A DNA stretch of 64,000 nt, from NCBI RefSeq assembly GCF_020092905.1, contig NZ_JAGSGB010000001.1:124001-188000 (forward strand). Direction: 5' to 3'. Position 1 is the stretch's first letter; each line of letters opens with the position of its first letter. Origin of the DNA: Pacificimonas aurantium. Its GTDB lineage: Bacteria > Pseudomonadota > Alphaproteobacteria > Sphingomonadales > Sphingomonadaceae. Below, piece after piece: positions 53,526 to 62,975 of this stretch. Below the pieces are notes generated by a model, which was not told the DNA's origin, ran no database searches, and saw only the letters and a program-made list of their open reading frames with translations. The translations under genes and the position numbers were made by a program.

Positions 53526-54279
53526 AGACGTCCGCTCGCAGGTTTCGGAGGAGGAATGGGAGGTTCGCGTCAACCTGGCCGCCGCCTATCGGCTGGTTGC
53601 CCACTATGGCTGGGACGACCTCATCTTCACGCATCTGTCGGCGCGCGTGCCGGGGCCGGAGCACCATTTCCTCATCAACCCCTACAATCTGATGTTCGAA
53701 GAGATCACCGCCTCTTCGCTGGTCAAGATCGACACCGAGGGGCATCCGGTGATGGAAACGCCGTACATGACGAACCCGGCGGGGTTCACCATCCACTCGG
53801 CGATCCACATGGCGCGCGAGGACGCCCATGCCGTCCTTCACCTGCATACGCCGTACGGCCAAGCGGTCAGCGCCATGGACGAGGGGCTGCTGCCGCACAC
53901 GCAGACCGCCATGATCGCCAAGCATAATGTGGCCTATCACGACTATGAGGGGATCGCGACGGACCTGGAAGAGCGCGAGCGGCTGGTGAACGATCTTGGC
54001 GAGAAACACGCCATGATCCTTCGCAATCACGGCACGCTGACGGTCGGGGAAACGGTCGCGGACGCGTTTCTACGGATGTATTTCCTGGAGCGCGCCTGCG
54101 AGGCTCAGGTCTACATGCTGTCCGTCGGCCGCGAGAACCTCAACACCCCGCCGCAGGGCACCGAGGAGAAGGTCGCGCAGCAAAGTTCGCCGGACAATAT
54201 GAAGATGGTCAGCGAAAGCCTCGCCTGGCCCGCTCTTCTGCGCAAGCTGGACCGCATCGATCCCGGCTTTCGGAACTAG
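53500..54279 (+). CDS. Class II aldolase/adducin-family protein
   Basis: The 259-residue protein has the family features: FTHLSARVPGPEHHFLINP, HLHTPYGQAVSA with the zinc His pair, and RNHGTLTVGETVADAF with the third His. Fuculose-type aldolases and RhaD share this fold, as do decarboxylases and adducins, so the substrate is open. Start ATG 53500 follows GGGAGGAAG. Confidence 0.85.
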   Translation: MATQLRTPEDVRSQVSEEEWEVRVNLAAAYRLVAHYGWDDLIFTHLSARVPGPEHHFLINPYNLMFEEITASSLVKIDTEGHPVMETPYMTNPAGFTIHSAIHMAREDAHAVLHLHTPYGQAVSAMDEGLLPHTQTAMIAKHNVAYHDYEGIATDLEERERLVNDLGEKHAMILRNHGTLTVGETVADAFLRMYFLERACEAQVYMLSVGRENLNTPPQGTEEKVAQQSSPDNMKMVSESLAWPALLRKLDRIDPGFRN

Positions 54280-54318
54280 ACGCGAGATGAGCCGGCGCGG
54301 CCGGCCCCGCAGCCGCCC

Positions 54319-55860
54319 TTAGCGCGACAGGAATGCCGGGATGGGACCGTTCCAGTCCTCGACCGCATCCTCGGGCGAGAGCGGCTCATCGATGATCGCC
54401 GCCGGCTTCGCCTTAGGGCTCGCCTCGCCGTCCCGGCTATCCGGGCCTTCCGTCGTCTTCGCGGGCGAGGTCTTGGCTCGGGACTTGCGGCGGCGCGGCT
54501 TCTTCTCGGGCGCGGGCCGGTCGCTCTCCTCGGCAGGCTCTACGGAATCGGAAGTTGGCTCGTCCGCAACATCCGGCGACTCGCCAGCGTCCCGCTGCTT
54601 GGCACGTGACCTCTGTCCACCGGACTTCGAGCGGCGGCGCTTCGGTTTCGCCTTGGTCTCGCTATCGGAGTCTTCAGCGCTGCCATCCGCTTCGCTCTTC
54701 GGAGCGGCTCCCCTGGGCGCTGCCCCCTTGGCCGCCTCGACCTCTTCGCCGGGCGTCGTCGTCTGGATTTTCCGGCCGATCAGCTTCTCGATCGCGGCGA
54801 TGAATTCGGCGTCCTTCTCGGTCGCCAGCGTGTAGGATACGCCCTTGGCGCCCGCGCGGCCCGTCCGGCCGATACGGTGAACATAGTCTTCGGCATTGTA
54901 GGGCACGTCATAATTGATGACGTGGCTCACCCCCTTCACGTCGAGGCCGCGCGCGGCCACATCCGACGCCACCAGGATGTTCACGTCGCCGGCCTTGAAC
55001 CGCTCCATGGTGGCCAGACGGTCCTTCTGGTCCATGTCGCCGTGGATCTGGCCGACCGCAAAGCCTTCCTTCTCCAGCATCGCCGCGATTTCGCGGACAT
55101 CGCGCTTGCGGTTCGAGAAGACGATGGAACTGGTCACCTCGTCCTGACGCAGCAGCTTGCGTAGCGTCGCCCGCTTCGACCGCGGGTTCACCTCGAGCAG
55201 GCGCTGCTCGATATTCTCGTTGGTGGAGCTTTGCCGCGCGCTTTCGACCTGCTTGGGCGACGACATGAACTTGTCGGCCAGCTTCTTGATCGGCGGCGGC
55301 ATGGTCGCGGAGAACAGCAGCGTCTGGCGGTTGCGACCCAGCAGGCTGCAGATCCGCTCCACATCGGGAATGAATCCCATGTCGAGCATGCGATCCGCCT
55401 CGTCGATGACCAGAATGTCGACGCCGGACAGCAGGATCTTCCCGCGCTCGAACTGGTCGAGCAGCCGGCCCGGTGTCGCAATCAGGACATCGACGCCCTT
55501 TTCCAGCAGCTTGTCCTGATCCCCGAAGCCCACGCCACCGATCAGCAGCGCCATGGTCAGCTTGTGATTGCGGCCATATTTTTCGAAGTTCTGCGCTACC
55601 TGGTCGGCCAGCTCGCGCGTCGGCGCGATGATCAGGCTGCGAGGCATGCGCGCCCGGCTGCGGCCCTGCGCCAGGATATCGATCAGCGGCAGGACGAAAC
55701 TGGCGGTCTTGCCGGTCCCGGTCTGCGCGACGCCGACCACGTCCTTGCCCATCAGGACGAGCGGAATCGCCTGACGCTGGATATCGGTTGGCTCGGTGTA
55801 TCCGCTGTCCGCAACGGCGGAAAGGAGCTCGTCCGAAAGGCCGAGGGGGTGAAAGCTCAA
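54319..55860 (-). CDS. DEAD-box RNA helicase (RhlE-like)
   Basis: The 513-residue protein has Q motif, AQTGTGKT, PTRELA, VIDEADRML, SAT and HRIGRTGR in order, followed by a ~110-residue tail rich in Lys/Arg, Asp/Glu and Pro (RRRSK, RRRKSRAK). It is RhlE-like, acting in ribosome assembly or RNA decay. The charged tail probably binds RNA. Confidence 0.9.
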   Translation of the reverse strand: MSFHPLGLSDELLSAVADSGYTEPTDIQRQAIPLVLMGKDVVGVAQTGTGKTASFVLPLIDILAQGRSRARMPRSLIIAPTRELADQVAQNFEKYGRNHKLTMALLIGGVGFGDQDKLLEKGVDVLIATPGRLLDQFERGKILLSGVDILVIDEADRMLDMGFIPDVERICSLLGRNRQTLLFSATMPPPIKKLADKFMSSPKQVESARQSSTNENIEQRLLEVNPRSKRATLRKLLRQDEVTSSIVFSNRKRDVREIAAMLEKEGFAVGQIHGDMDQKDRLATMERFKAGDVNILVASDVAARGLDVKGVSHVINYDVPYNAEDYVHRIGRTGRAGAKGVSYTLATEKDAEFIAAIEKLIGRKIQTTTPGEEVEAAKGAAPRGAAPKSEADGSAEDSDSETKAKPKRRRSKSGGQRSRAKQRDAGESPDVADEPTSDSVEPAEESDRPAPEKKPRRRKSRAKTSPAKTTEGPDSRDGEASPKAKPAAIIDEPLSPEDAVEDWNGPIPAFLSR

Positions 55861-55942
55861 AGCAGCGCTGATCCTGTGGTGCGGGAAATTACGTAGCGCG
55901 GCCCATCGCCCCCATACCGGGGAAAGTCAAGGCGCGGCTCGT

Positions 55943-56443
55943 TCAGCCCGCCGCTGCGCGCTGCGCCATCCGGGTGCGCACGGCCTCCTCGATGGCGGGG
56001 GTGACGAAGGGCGAAATGTCGCCGCCGAAACGAGCGATCTCCTTGACCAGGCGGCTCGCAATCGGCTGCAGAGCAACGTCCGCCATCAGGAAGACCGTCT
56101 CGATGTCGTCGTTCAGCTGCTGGTTCATGCCGGCCATCTGATACTCATATTCGAAGTCGCTGACCGCCCGCAGACCGCGAATGATCATCGAGGCATCGAC
56201 GCTTTCGGCGAAGTTCATCAGCAGACCGCTGAACGTCACGACCTCGATGGTGCCGTCGGCAATCGACGAAACCTCGGCTTCGATCTGCGCCTTGCGTTCT
56301 TCGAGGTCGAACAGCGCCGTCTTGGACGGATTGGTGCTGAGACCGATGAGCAGCTTGTCGACCAGCTTCGCGCCGCGCCGAATAATATCGAGATGCCCGA
56401 GCGTGATCGGATCGAACGTTCCCGGATAGACACCGATTCTCAT
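55943..56443 (-). CDS. coaD: Phosphopantetheine adenylyltransferase
   Basis: The 166-residue enzyme has YPGTFDPITLGHLDII (TxGH nucleotidyltransferase signature) and ISPFVTPAIEEAV near the end. It transfers AMP to 4'-phosphopantetheine, the penultimate step to coenzyme A. It lies 11 bp downstream of the prenyl synthase gene, in the same operon. Confidence 0.95.
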   Translation of the reverse strand: MRIGVYPGTFDPITLGHLDIIRRGAKLVDKLLIGLSTNPSKTALFDLEERKAQIEAEVSSIADGTIEVVTFSGLLMNFAESVDASMIIRGLRAVSDFEYEYQMAGMNQQLNDDIETVFLMADVALQPIASRLVKEIARFGGDISPFVTPAIEEAVRTRMAQRAAAG

Positions 56444-56454
56444 CTGTCTTCCCC

Positions 56455-57351
56455 CTACCTGTCCCTGGAAATCGCAAAGCGGGCGACGGCGCGCAGCAGG
56501 TCGGCCTCGCTGCCGAACCCGTGCAGATGGTCGATCGCCTGGTCGATCAGCATCTGCGCCTGCGACCGCGCGCGCTCGACCCCCATCAGCGAGACGAACG
56601 TCGCCTTGCCGGCGGCTTCGTCCTTGCCGAGCGCCTTGCCCGCCTTGTCCTCATCCCCCTCGATATCGAGGAGGTCGTCGGCAATCTGAAAGGCGAGGCC
56701 CAGATCATGGGCATAACCGCGCAGCTGTGTACGTTCGGACGCGCCTGCACTGCCCATGATGGCACCGGCCTCGACGGAAAAGCCGATCAGCGCACCCGTC
56801 TTCAGCTGCTGCAGCCGCGTCGTCATGGGCAGGTCGAAGCCGCCGTCTTCCGCCGCCAGGTCCATCATCTGCCCGCCGGCCATGCCGTCCGTGCCGCTGG
56901 CCTTGGCAAGCTGCAGGCACAGCTCCGCGCGGACCTCGGCCAGGTCATGCGTCGCCGGGTGGGCAAGCACTTCATAGGCCAGGGCCTGCAATGCATCGCC
57001 GGCAAGGACGGCGGTCGCTTCGTCGAACTCGATATGCGTCGTCGGCTTGCCGCGCCGCTGGTCGTCATCGTCCATGCACGGCAGGTCGTCGTGCACCAGG
57101 CTGTAGACGTGGACGCACTCGGCGGCGACCGCCACGCGCAAGGACCGCTCCTTGTCCACCTCGAACAAGTCGCCTGCCGCGACACATAGAAGGGGCCGCA
57201 TACGCTTGCCGCCCGCCATGGAGGCATAGCGCATGGCTTCGACGAGACGGGCGCGCGGATCGTCGGGAACGGGCAGCAGCCGGTCCAGCCGCGTATCGAC
57301 GGCCTGGGCGATGGCGTCGAGCGCCGGTCGAAGCTGGGCGCTGGGGTTCAA
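56455..57351 (-). CDS. ispA: Polyprenyl (farnesyl) diphosphate synthase
   Basis: The 298-residue enzyme has the two aspartate motifs (HDDLPCMDDDD and IADDLLDIEGD) and GGKRMRPLL, as in IspA-type farnesyl diphosphate synthases. It condenses isopentenyl diphosphate units. The start is TTG 57351, which overlaps the xseB stop (TTGA); a longer in-frame ORF upstream is the wrong frame of xseB and the next gene. xseB-ispA order is conserved in many bacteria. Confidence 0.9.
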   Translation of the reverse strand: MNPSAQLRPALDAIAQAVDTRLDRLLPVPDDPRARLVEAMRYASMAGGKRMRPLLCVAAGDLFEVDKERSLRVAVAAECVHVYSLVHDDLPCMDDDDQRRGKPTTHIEFDEATAVLAGDALQALAYEVLAHPATHDLAEVRAELCLQLAKASGTDGMAGGQMMDLAAEDGGFDLPMTTRLQQLKTGALIGFSVEAGAIMGSAGASERTQLRGYAHDLGLAFQIADDLLDIEGDEDKAGKALGKDEAAGKATFVSLMGVERARSQAQMLIDQAIDHLHGFGSEADLLRAVARFAISRDR

Positions 57352-57632
57352 CGGTCGGCCGTGTCGAGCGGTTCGGTTCCCTCGGGCTCGCCGCGCGGGC
57401 CTAGGCGCATCTTCTCCACGCGAACGCGGGCGGCGGCCAGCTTCTCTTCGCAGATCTTCTTGAGCCGGGAGCCCTCTTCGTAGAGGGCAAGCGACTCTTC
57501 CAGCGACTCCTCGCCGCGCTCCAGCTTCTGCACGATTTCCTCTAGGCGGCGCATCGCCACCTCGAAACCGGGTTCCTCTTCGGGCGGTGCTGACTCCTGC
57601 ATGGGGCCGTCTTGGCCACTTGCCGACTGCAT
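57348..57632 (-). CDS. xseB: Exodeoxyribonuclease VII small subunit
   Basis: The small subunit of ExoVII has the helical signature FEVAMRRLEEIVQKLERGEESLEESLALYEEGSRLKK. With XseA (not in the window) it degrades single-stranded DNA. ATG 57632 (GGAG about 10 bases upstream) gives 94 residues; ATG 57602 is an alternative and gives 84, closer to the usual size. Its stop overlaps the ispA start. Confidence 0.87.
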   Translation of the reverse strand: MQSASGQDGPMQESAPPEEEPGFEVAMRRLEEIVQKLERGEESLEESLALYEEGSRLKKICEEKLAAARVRVEKMRLGPRGEPEGTEPLDTADR

Positions 57633-57652
57633 TACAAGAAGGCTCCGCCCGG

Positions 57653-58729
57653 CTAGACCGCCCGCCACAGGTCGGCGGTTCCGTCTTCGACCTGGCGCAT
57701 CGCCAACCCTTCCGCTTCCAGCCAGCGGAGATGCGCCAGCGCCTCACCCGTCGCCATGCCGAATTCGCTGTCCCCGATCGGCCGGCCGAACAGGATTTCG
57801 AACGTATCCGTTGCCTTCCGCGGATCGGAGAGAAACCGGCGCAGCAGGCCGAGCTTGTGCCTGTGGTCATGCTCAAGCTGATCCAGCCGTTCGTGCAGGC
57901 CCTTGAAGGGGAAGCCATGGGCCGGAAGGATCAGCAGGTCGTCCGGCAGCGCGCGCAGCTTCTCGATCGAATCCAGCCAATCGCCCAGCGGGTTCGCCAT
58001 GGGCTCCGTCGGATGCAGCGAGATGTTCGACGTGATGCGCGGCAGCACCTGGTCGCCGGCGATCAGGACCTTCCCCTTCCGGTCGAGCAGACAGGCATGT
58101 TCGGGCGTGTGGCCACTGCCGACGACGATTTCCCAGTCCCGCGCCCCGATGGTCAGAACGTCACCTTCCTTCAGGCGCAGATATTCGTCCGGCAGCGGAT
58201 AGATCGCACGCGCGAACCGGCCCCAGCCCTCCCGGCGCATTTCCTCCAGCTTTTCGAGCGGGTAGCCCGCCTTTTCGTTGAAGCGAACGGCTTGCTCGGG
58301 CGGCTCGTCGCGCTGGTCGGACAGCAGCATCCGCGCCATCAGATACTCGGTCTGCGTCATGGCGAAGGAAGCGCCGGTCTTCTTGCAGAGCCAGCCCGCC
58401 AGACCGAGATGGTCGGGGTGATAGTGGGTGGAGACCAAGCGGGTGACCGGCTTTTCGGCCTGCAGCCGCTTCAGGACCGGCCGCCAGACATCCTTGCAGC
58501 TGGACGCGGGAATTGAGGTGTCGACGAGCGTCCAGCCCTCTGCACCGCCGTCCAGAATCCACAGATTGATGTGATCCAGACTGAACGGCATCGGCATGCG
58601 CAGCCAGAAGACCCCGGCGGCGATTTCGAACAGGTCGCCCGGCTCCGGGTGCCACCGCCCGTGCGGATAGAACAGCTTGCGCCGGGTCTCGCCCGTTTCA
58701 GGCGGCGTGGTCAGGGAGACGTCGGTCAT
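57653..58729 (-). CDS. Metallo-beta-lactamase fold hydrolase
   Basis: The 358-residue protein has the zinc motif STHYHPDHLG (HxHxDH), the third His in GSGHTPEHACL, Asp in IAGDQVLP and His in LPAHGFP. The C-terminal ~90 residues form a helical extension. The family hydrolyses esters, thioesters or lactones. The substrate is unknown. It is probably the first gene of the xseB-ispA-coaD unit, given the 20-bp gap. Confidence 0.85.
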   Translation of the reverse strand: MTDVSLTTPPETGETRRKLFYPHGRWHPEPGDLFEIAAGVFWLRMPMPFSLDHINLWILDGGAEGWTLVDTSIPASSCKDVWRPVLKRLQAEKPVTRLVSTHYHPDHLGLAGWLCKKTGASFAMTQTEYLMARMLLSDQRDEPPEQAVRFNEKAGYPLEKLEEMRREGWGRFARAIYPLPDEYLRLKEGDVLTIGARDWEIVVGSGHTPEHACLLDRKGKVLIAGDQVLPRITSNISLHPTEPMANPLGDWLDSIEKLRALPDDLLILPAHGFPFKGLHERLDQLEHDHRHKLGLLRRFLSDPRKATDTFEILFGRPIGDSEFGMATGEALAHLRWLEAEGLAMRQVEDGTADLWRAV

Positions 58730-58795
58730 GCGTCCGGGGTGTAGGCGGCGGCACCGGGCCGCGCGCCTATCTGTTTTTCGGGATGCGTTGCTATC

Positions 58796-59500
58796 CTAGC
58801 CCTTCGCGAAGGGATCGACCTGGTCCTGGCTGCGCGGTCCCGCATCGGGGTCGAGACCCAGCGCTTCGGCTTCGGCGGCCTTGCGCGCGGCTTCTTCGGC
58901 CTCGGCACGTTCGCGGCGCAGCTCTTCGAGCATGGCGGCGCGGTCGCTTTCGAAACGCGGATCGGTAATCTCGACGCCCTGCTTCTTCGCGACCTCCTCG
59001 ACCAGCGCGTCCAGATCGCGCTGCGAGCAGAGACCCAGCGCGACCGGATCCTTCGGAACGATATTTTCCATGTTCCAGTGCTGCTTCGTGCGAATGGCCT
59101 GGATCGTGTTCTTGGTCGTGCCGATCAGCTTCGAGATTTTCGAATCGGGAATGTCGGGATGGTTCTGCACCAGCCAGGCGATGCCTTCCGGCTTGTCCTG
59201 ACGCTTCGACACCGGCGTATAGCGCGGACCCTTGGTGCGGCGCTTCTGCTCCGGCCCCTTCGAAATCTTCAGGCGGTAGGCCTCGTCGACCTGGCCCTTC
59301 TCGATTTCCTCGCGGGTCAGTTCGCCGGCTTCGACCGGATTCCGGGGCAGATGCTTGTGCTGGGCGGTCTCGTCCGCGATCGACTGCACCTCCAGAATAT
59401 GCAGGCCGCAGAATTCGGCGATCTGCTCGAAGGAAAGCGTCGTATTGTCCACCAGCCATTCGGCGGTGGCGTGCGGCATGAGCGGATGCTCCTGCGCCAT
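58796..59500 (-). CDS. DUF1013 protein (TrcR-like cell-cycle regulator)
   Basis: The 234-residue protein matches DUF1013, a family conserved in alphaproteobacteria and annotated as the cell-cycle regulator TrcR. Features are TAEWLVDNTTLSFEQIAEFCGLH (helix-turn-helix-like), PDIPDSKISKLIGTTKNTIQAI (a second such segment) and the conserved RTKQHWNMENIVPKDPV. The C-terminus is an acidic and alanine-rich coiled coil. The leader contains a promoter followed by a terminator-like hairpin (59515-59585). Confidence 0.85.
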   Translation of the reverse strand: MAQEHPLMPHATAEWLVDNTTLSFEQIAEFCGLHILEVQSIADETAQHKHLPRNPVEAGELTREEIEKGQVDEAYRLKISKGPEQKRRTKGPRYTPVSKRQDKPEGIAWLVQNHPDIPDSKISKLIGTTKNTIQAIRTKQHWNMENIVPKDPVALGLCSQRDLDALVEEVAKKQGVEITDPRFESDRAAMLEELRRERAEAEEAARKAAEAEALGLDPDAGPRSQDQVDPFAKG

Positions 59501-59514
59501 AAGGGGTCTCCCGG

Positions 59515-59585
59515 ATAAAAAACGGGCCGCCCCAAAGGGACGGCCGGCGTGGGCCCAGTATAGAAACCCACTTGCCCTCGATCAA
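59515..59585 (-). promoter_or_regulatory. Promoter with downstream intrinsic terminator before the DUF1013 gene
   Basis: On the minus strand TTGATC (59580-59585) and TATACT (59557-59562) are spaced by 17 bases, a good sigma-70-type promoter. About a dozen bases later GGCCGTCCC/GGGGCGGCC (59545-59537 and 59533-59525, one wobble) with a TTT loop is followed by six T (59522-59517), then the ribosome site and the ATG at 59500. It may terminate the upstream glycosyltransferase transcript, attenuate the DUF1013 gene, or both. Confidence 0.6.
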
Positions 59586-59622
59586 TATTGCTCGCCGCGT
59601 GCCCTCGCCCGCCCCACTTCGG

Positions 59623-60675
59623 TCAGGCCGCCACGGGGTCGAGAGCGAAGGCTTCCTGCCGTTCGGACGTGGTGAACCGGGCAAGCGCGCTGCGAAATTC
59701 CTGCGCCGCGCTCGCCCAGGTAAAGCCGCGCCCATAGGTCTTGCAGGCAGCGCGGTCGCGCGTCAGGGCCTCGCGGATCGCCGCATCTAGGTCCTCGGAC
59801 AGCGCCCCGACATGCGGCGCCACCAAATCGATAGGACCCTGAACGGGATAGGCAGCGACGGGCGTTCCGCAGGCGAGCGCCTCGATGATGACCAGACCGA
59901 ATGTATCGGTGCGGCTGGGAAAGACGAAGACATCGGCATGCGCATAGGCGGCGGCGAGGTCCGCGCCGTGCAGTGCGCCGAGAAAGACTGCATCGGGATA
60001 TGTCCGGGCCAGCGCCGCGCGGGCCGGTCCGTCGCCGACGATGATCTTCGTCCCCGGCTGCGATGTCCGCAAAAAGGCTTCGAGGTTCTTTTCGACCGCG
60101 ACGCGGCCGACATAGAGCTGGATCGGCCCGCGAAGACCGTCATAGGCCGCCGGCCGGGGCGGGGGCGTCTCGGGAAAGGCGGAAAAATCCACACCCCTGC
60201 CGAAGGGAAGCAGCGGACCGATTCCCTGCTCGGCCAGCTGGGTGCGCAGGCTGGGAGTGGCAGCAAGGGTCGCCGCTGCCGGACGGTGGAACCAGCGCTC
60301 GAAACGCCACAGAAGCGCCGCCGGAACGCCGGTACGCGCGCTCACATAGTCGGGAAACTGGGTGTGATAGGCTGTTGTGAACGGCAGCGTCTTACGCGTA
60401 CACCAGCGCCGCGCCGCCATCCCCAAGGGCCCCTCGGTGGCGATGTGGATCGCATCCGGCACGAACCGGCGGAACCGGCGCCCCAGCTGGCCGGACCAGG
60501 CGATGGAGAGCCTGATCTCCGGATAGGAGGGGCAGGGAAAGGACGGAAACAGGTCGGGTGAGATCACGTCGACCGTGTCGCCCATGGCCTCGAGTTCCGA
60601 TTTCACCGTCTGCAGGGTGCGGACCACGCCGTTCACTTGCGGGATCCAGGCGTCGGTCACGATGGTGATGCGCAT
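59623..60675 (-). CDS. Family 4 glycosyltransferase (GT-B)
   Basis: The 350-residue protein has ITIVTDAWIPQVNGVVRTL at the N-terminus and the GT4 core GVDFSAFP, QLYVGRVAVEKNLEAFL and FPSRTDTFGLVIIEALACGTPVAAYP (E-x7-E donor-binding motif). Relatives include GDP-mannose-dependent lipid mannosyltransferases. It lies 66 bp after the phosphoesterase gene; these two are often neighbours in envelope-lipid loci. Confidence 0.88.
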   Translation of the reverse strand: MRITIVTDAWIPQVNGVVRTLQTVKSELEAMGDTVDVISPDLFPSFPCPSYPEIRLSIAWSGQLGRRFRRFVPDAIHIATEGPLGMAARRWCTRKTLPFTTAYHTQFPDYVSARTGVPAALLWRFERWFHRPAAATLAATPSLRTQLAEQGIGPLLPFGRGVDFSAFPETPPPRPAAYDGLRGPIQLYVGRVAVEKNLEAFLRTSQPGTKIIVGDGPARAALARTYPDAVFLGALHGADLAAAYAHADVFVFPSRTDTFGLVIIEALACGTPVAAYPVQGPIDLVAPHVGALSEDLDAAIREALTRDRAACKTYGRGFTWASAAQEFRSALARFTTSERQEAFALDPVAA

Positions 60676-60741
60676 CGGCTCGTTTTCTACTCAGAAGGCC
60701 GCAGAGATGCTTGAAGGAGCCGCGACGAACATGGGCGCGGC

Positions 60742-61620
60742 TCAGGCCGCCTTGGCCGAGGGTAGCAGGATCGGCTTGTCGCGTTCCCGCATGATCTGCG
60801 TCCAGTCGAGGATTTCCATGCGGCCGTCCTGATGTTCGACCAGGGCATTGCAGCCTTCGACCCAGTCGCCGTCGTTATAATATTCGACGCCGTCGATGAC
60901 GCGCGTTTCGGCCGTGTGGATATGGCCGCAGACCACGCCGTCCAGACCGCGCGACCTCGCCGCCTTGGCGACCGCCTCCTCGAACCGGCCGATAAATTCA
61001 ACGGCGTTCTTCACCTTGTGCTTGGCGTGCTTGGAAAGCGACCAGTAGGGCATGCCCAGCTTCTGGCGCACCAGGTTCAGGACCCGGTTGATTTCCATCA
61101 TGGTGACATAGGCCATGTCGCCGAGTACCGCGAGCCAGCGGGCATAGAGGACGACCGCGTCGAACTCGTCCCCATGGCAGACCAGCAGCCGGCGCCCGTC
61201 GGCCGTCTCGTGTATGGCGGTGCGCTTGATTTCCACGCCGCCGAAATTCAGGCCCACGAACTGGCGGAACGCCTCGTCGTGATTGCCCGGAATGTAGACG
61301 ACTTCGGTGCCGCGCCGGGCCCGCTTCAGCAGGCGCCAGATGATGTCGTTATGCTTGTCCGGCCAGTACCAGTTCTTCCTGAGGCGCCATCCGTCGATAA
61401 TGTCGCCGACCAGGTACATCCGGTCGCTGTCGACGCTGTCCAGGAAGTCGATCAGGAAGTCGGCATTGCACCCGCGCGTGCCAAGGTGAACGTCGGAAAT
61501 CCAGATGGTCCGGTAGCGGGTGCGCTCGCCGTCCTGCTTCTCCGGGACGCTGAGGCGCGCATCTCCGCCGGACAGGACCTGGCGGGCCATCTCTTCTGAC
61601 TTGGACTTCCAACCGAACAT
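60742..61620 (-). CDS. LpxH-like UDP-2,3-diacylglucosamine diphosphatase / metallophosphoesterase
   Basis: The 292-residue metallophosphoesterase has ISDVHLGTRG, LVGDIIDGW, IPGNHDEA, VCHGDEFDA and CGHIHTAE in order, the five motifs of the LpxH-type calcineurin fold. It may act in lipid A synthesis (removing UMP from UDP-diacylglucosamine) or on another nucleotide lipid. ATG 61620 is the first of the frame and gives a basic N-terminal lead. From 61621 to 61864 I see no gene. Confidence 0.8.
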   Translation of the reverse strand: MFGWKSKSEEMARQVLSGGDARLSVPEKQDGERTRYRTIWISDVHLGTRGCNADFLIDFLDSVDSDRMYLVGDIIDGWRLRKNWYWPDKHNDIIWRLLKRARRGTEVVYIPGNHDEAFRQFVGLNFGGVEIKRTAIHETADGRRLLVCHGDEFDAVVLYARWLAVLGDMAYVTMMEINRVLNLVRQKLGMPYWSLSKHAKHKVKNAVEFIGRFEEAVAKAARSRGLDGVVCGHIHTAETRVIDGVEYYNDGDWVEGCNALVEHQDGRMEILDWTQIMRERDKPILLPSAKAA

Positions 61621-61864
61621 AGCAAATCCCCACTCAGTCGGGATGTCGTAGACCGGAACTATGTTACGCTTTTGCGGAATTCCGCCGATGTCACGAAAGA
61701 TTCAAGATTACTTCATTCGACTTTAGTCTCGAATTGGCAAGTTGAAACGAACACTGCCGTGATCGAATGATTCGCAATGATGTTCGAAAGAACGCGGAGG
61801 CGAGGACTTTGCGCCATAATCTTGCATTTGACCCGGGCGGGCCATGGGCCGCCGGGAAGAAACG

Positions 61865-62863
61865 TCACACGGTCAGCAGGATTTTCCCGACATGGCTGCC
61901 CGCCTCCATGTGACGGTGGGCGTCCGCGGCGTTCGCAAGGGGGAAGGTGCGGTCCGTCAGCGCCTTCAGGTCCCCGCCGGCGAACAGCGGCCAGACGTCG
62001 CGGTGCAGCGCGTCCGCGATCAGCGCCTTGAATGACGGCTCTCGCGCGCGCAGCGTCGAGCCCGTCAGAATAAGCCGCTTCTGCATCACCTTCCAGATCG
62101 GCAGTTCTGCCGTGGGGCCGCGCTGGATGGCGATGGATACGTGGCGGCCGGCAGTCCCGAGGCAGTCGATATTGCGGGGCAGGTAATCGCCGCCGACCAT
62201 ATCGAGCACGGCATCTACCCCGTCCGGCGCGATGCGCTTCACTTCCTCGACGAAGTCCTGAGACTTGTAGTTGATGGTGTGATCGGCGCCCGCCCGCCGC
62301 GAGGCTGCGCATTTCTCGTCGCTGCCATTCGTGGTGATCGACTTGATACCGAACGCGCGGCAGAGCTGCGTCGCGGTCGTGCCGATGCCGCTCGTCCCGC
62401 CATGGATCAGCACCGTCTCGCCATCCTTCACCGCCGCCCGCTCAAAGAGGTTCGACCAGACCGTGAAATAGGTTTCCGGCAGGCCGGCGGCATCGATCAG
62501 CGACACTCTATCGGGGACCGGCAGACACGACCCGGCAGGCGCGGCGACATATTCGGCATACCCGCCGCCGGCGACCAGCGCGCAGACCTTGTCGCCCTCT
62601 GAGAGACCGCTGGCTCCCTCGCCCAGCCGGACGACGGTCCCCGACACTTCCAGGCCGGGGATGGACGGCGCGCCGGGCGGCGGGGGATAGGCTCCCTGGC
62701 GCTGCATGATGTCGGGTCGGTTGATACCGGCAGCCGCGACGCGGATCAGCACCTCGCCCGTTTGCGGCGAAGGCACGGGACAGTCGCGAAGCTGCAGCGT
62801 GTCGGCATCGCCGCTTTCCTGCGGATCGATGGCGCGCATCGTGTCTGGTATCGGGTCCGTCAC
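61865..62863 (-). CDS. NAD(P)H-quinone oxidoreductase (PIG3 family)
   Basis: The 332-residue zinc-free medium-chain oxidoreductase has AAGINRPDIMQRQGAYPPPPGAP, which is diagnostic of the PIG3/QOR branch, and the nucleotide motif IHGGTSGIGTTATQL. It reduces quinones or enones with NADPH. Stands alone; divergent from the next gene. Confidence 0.9.
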   Translation of the reverse strand: MTDPIPDTMRAIDPQESGDADTLQLRDCPVPSPQTGEVLIRVAAAGINRPDIMQRQGAYPPPPGAPSIPGLEVSGTVVRLGEGASGLSEGDKVCALVAGGGYAEYVAAPAGSCLPVPDRVSLIDAAGLPETYFTVWSNLFERAAVKDGETVLIHGGTSGIGTTATQLCRAFGIKSITTNGSDEKCAASRRAGADHTINYKSQDFVEEVKRIAPDGVDAVLDMVGGDYLPRNIDCLGTAGRHVSIAIQRGPTAELPIWKVMQKRLILTGSTLRAREPSFKALIADALHRDVWPLFAGGDLKALTDRTFPLANAADAHRHMEAGSHVGKILLTV

Positions 62864-62975
62864 GACATCTCCTTTTGCCCGCGCCCTTACAAGGCATTGA
62901 TCCGCTTCGGAACCGTGTCTTAGGCGACCCGTTCAGGGGGAAGAGGCTGCGGTAAAATGAAGCAGGAAGCAAACC

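Noticed and set aside
56455-57918. 487-residue ORF as the full prenyl synthase
   Set aside because: The extra N-terminal part is the wrong frame of xseB and the metallo-hydrolase gene, and the family starts at the TTG overlapping the xseB stop.
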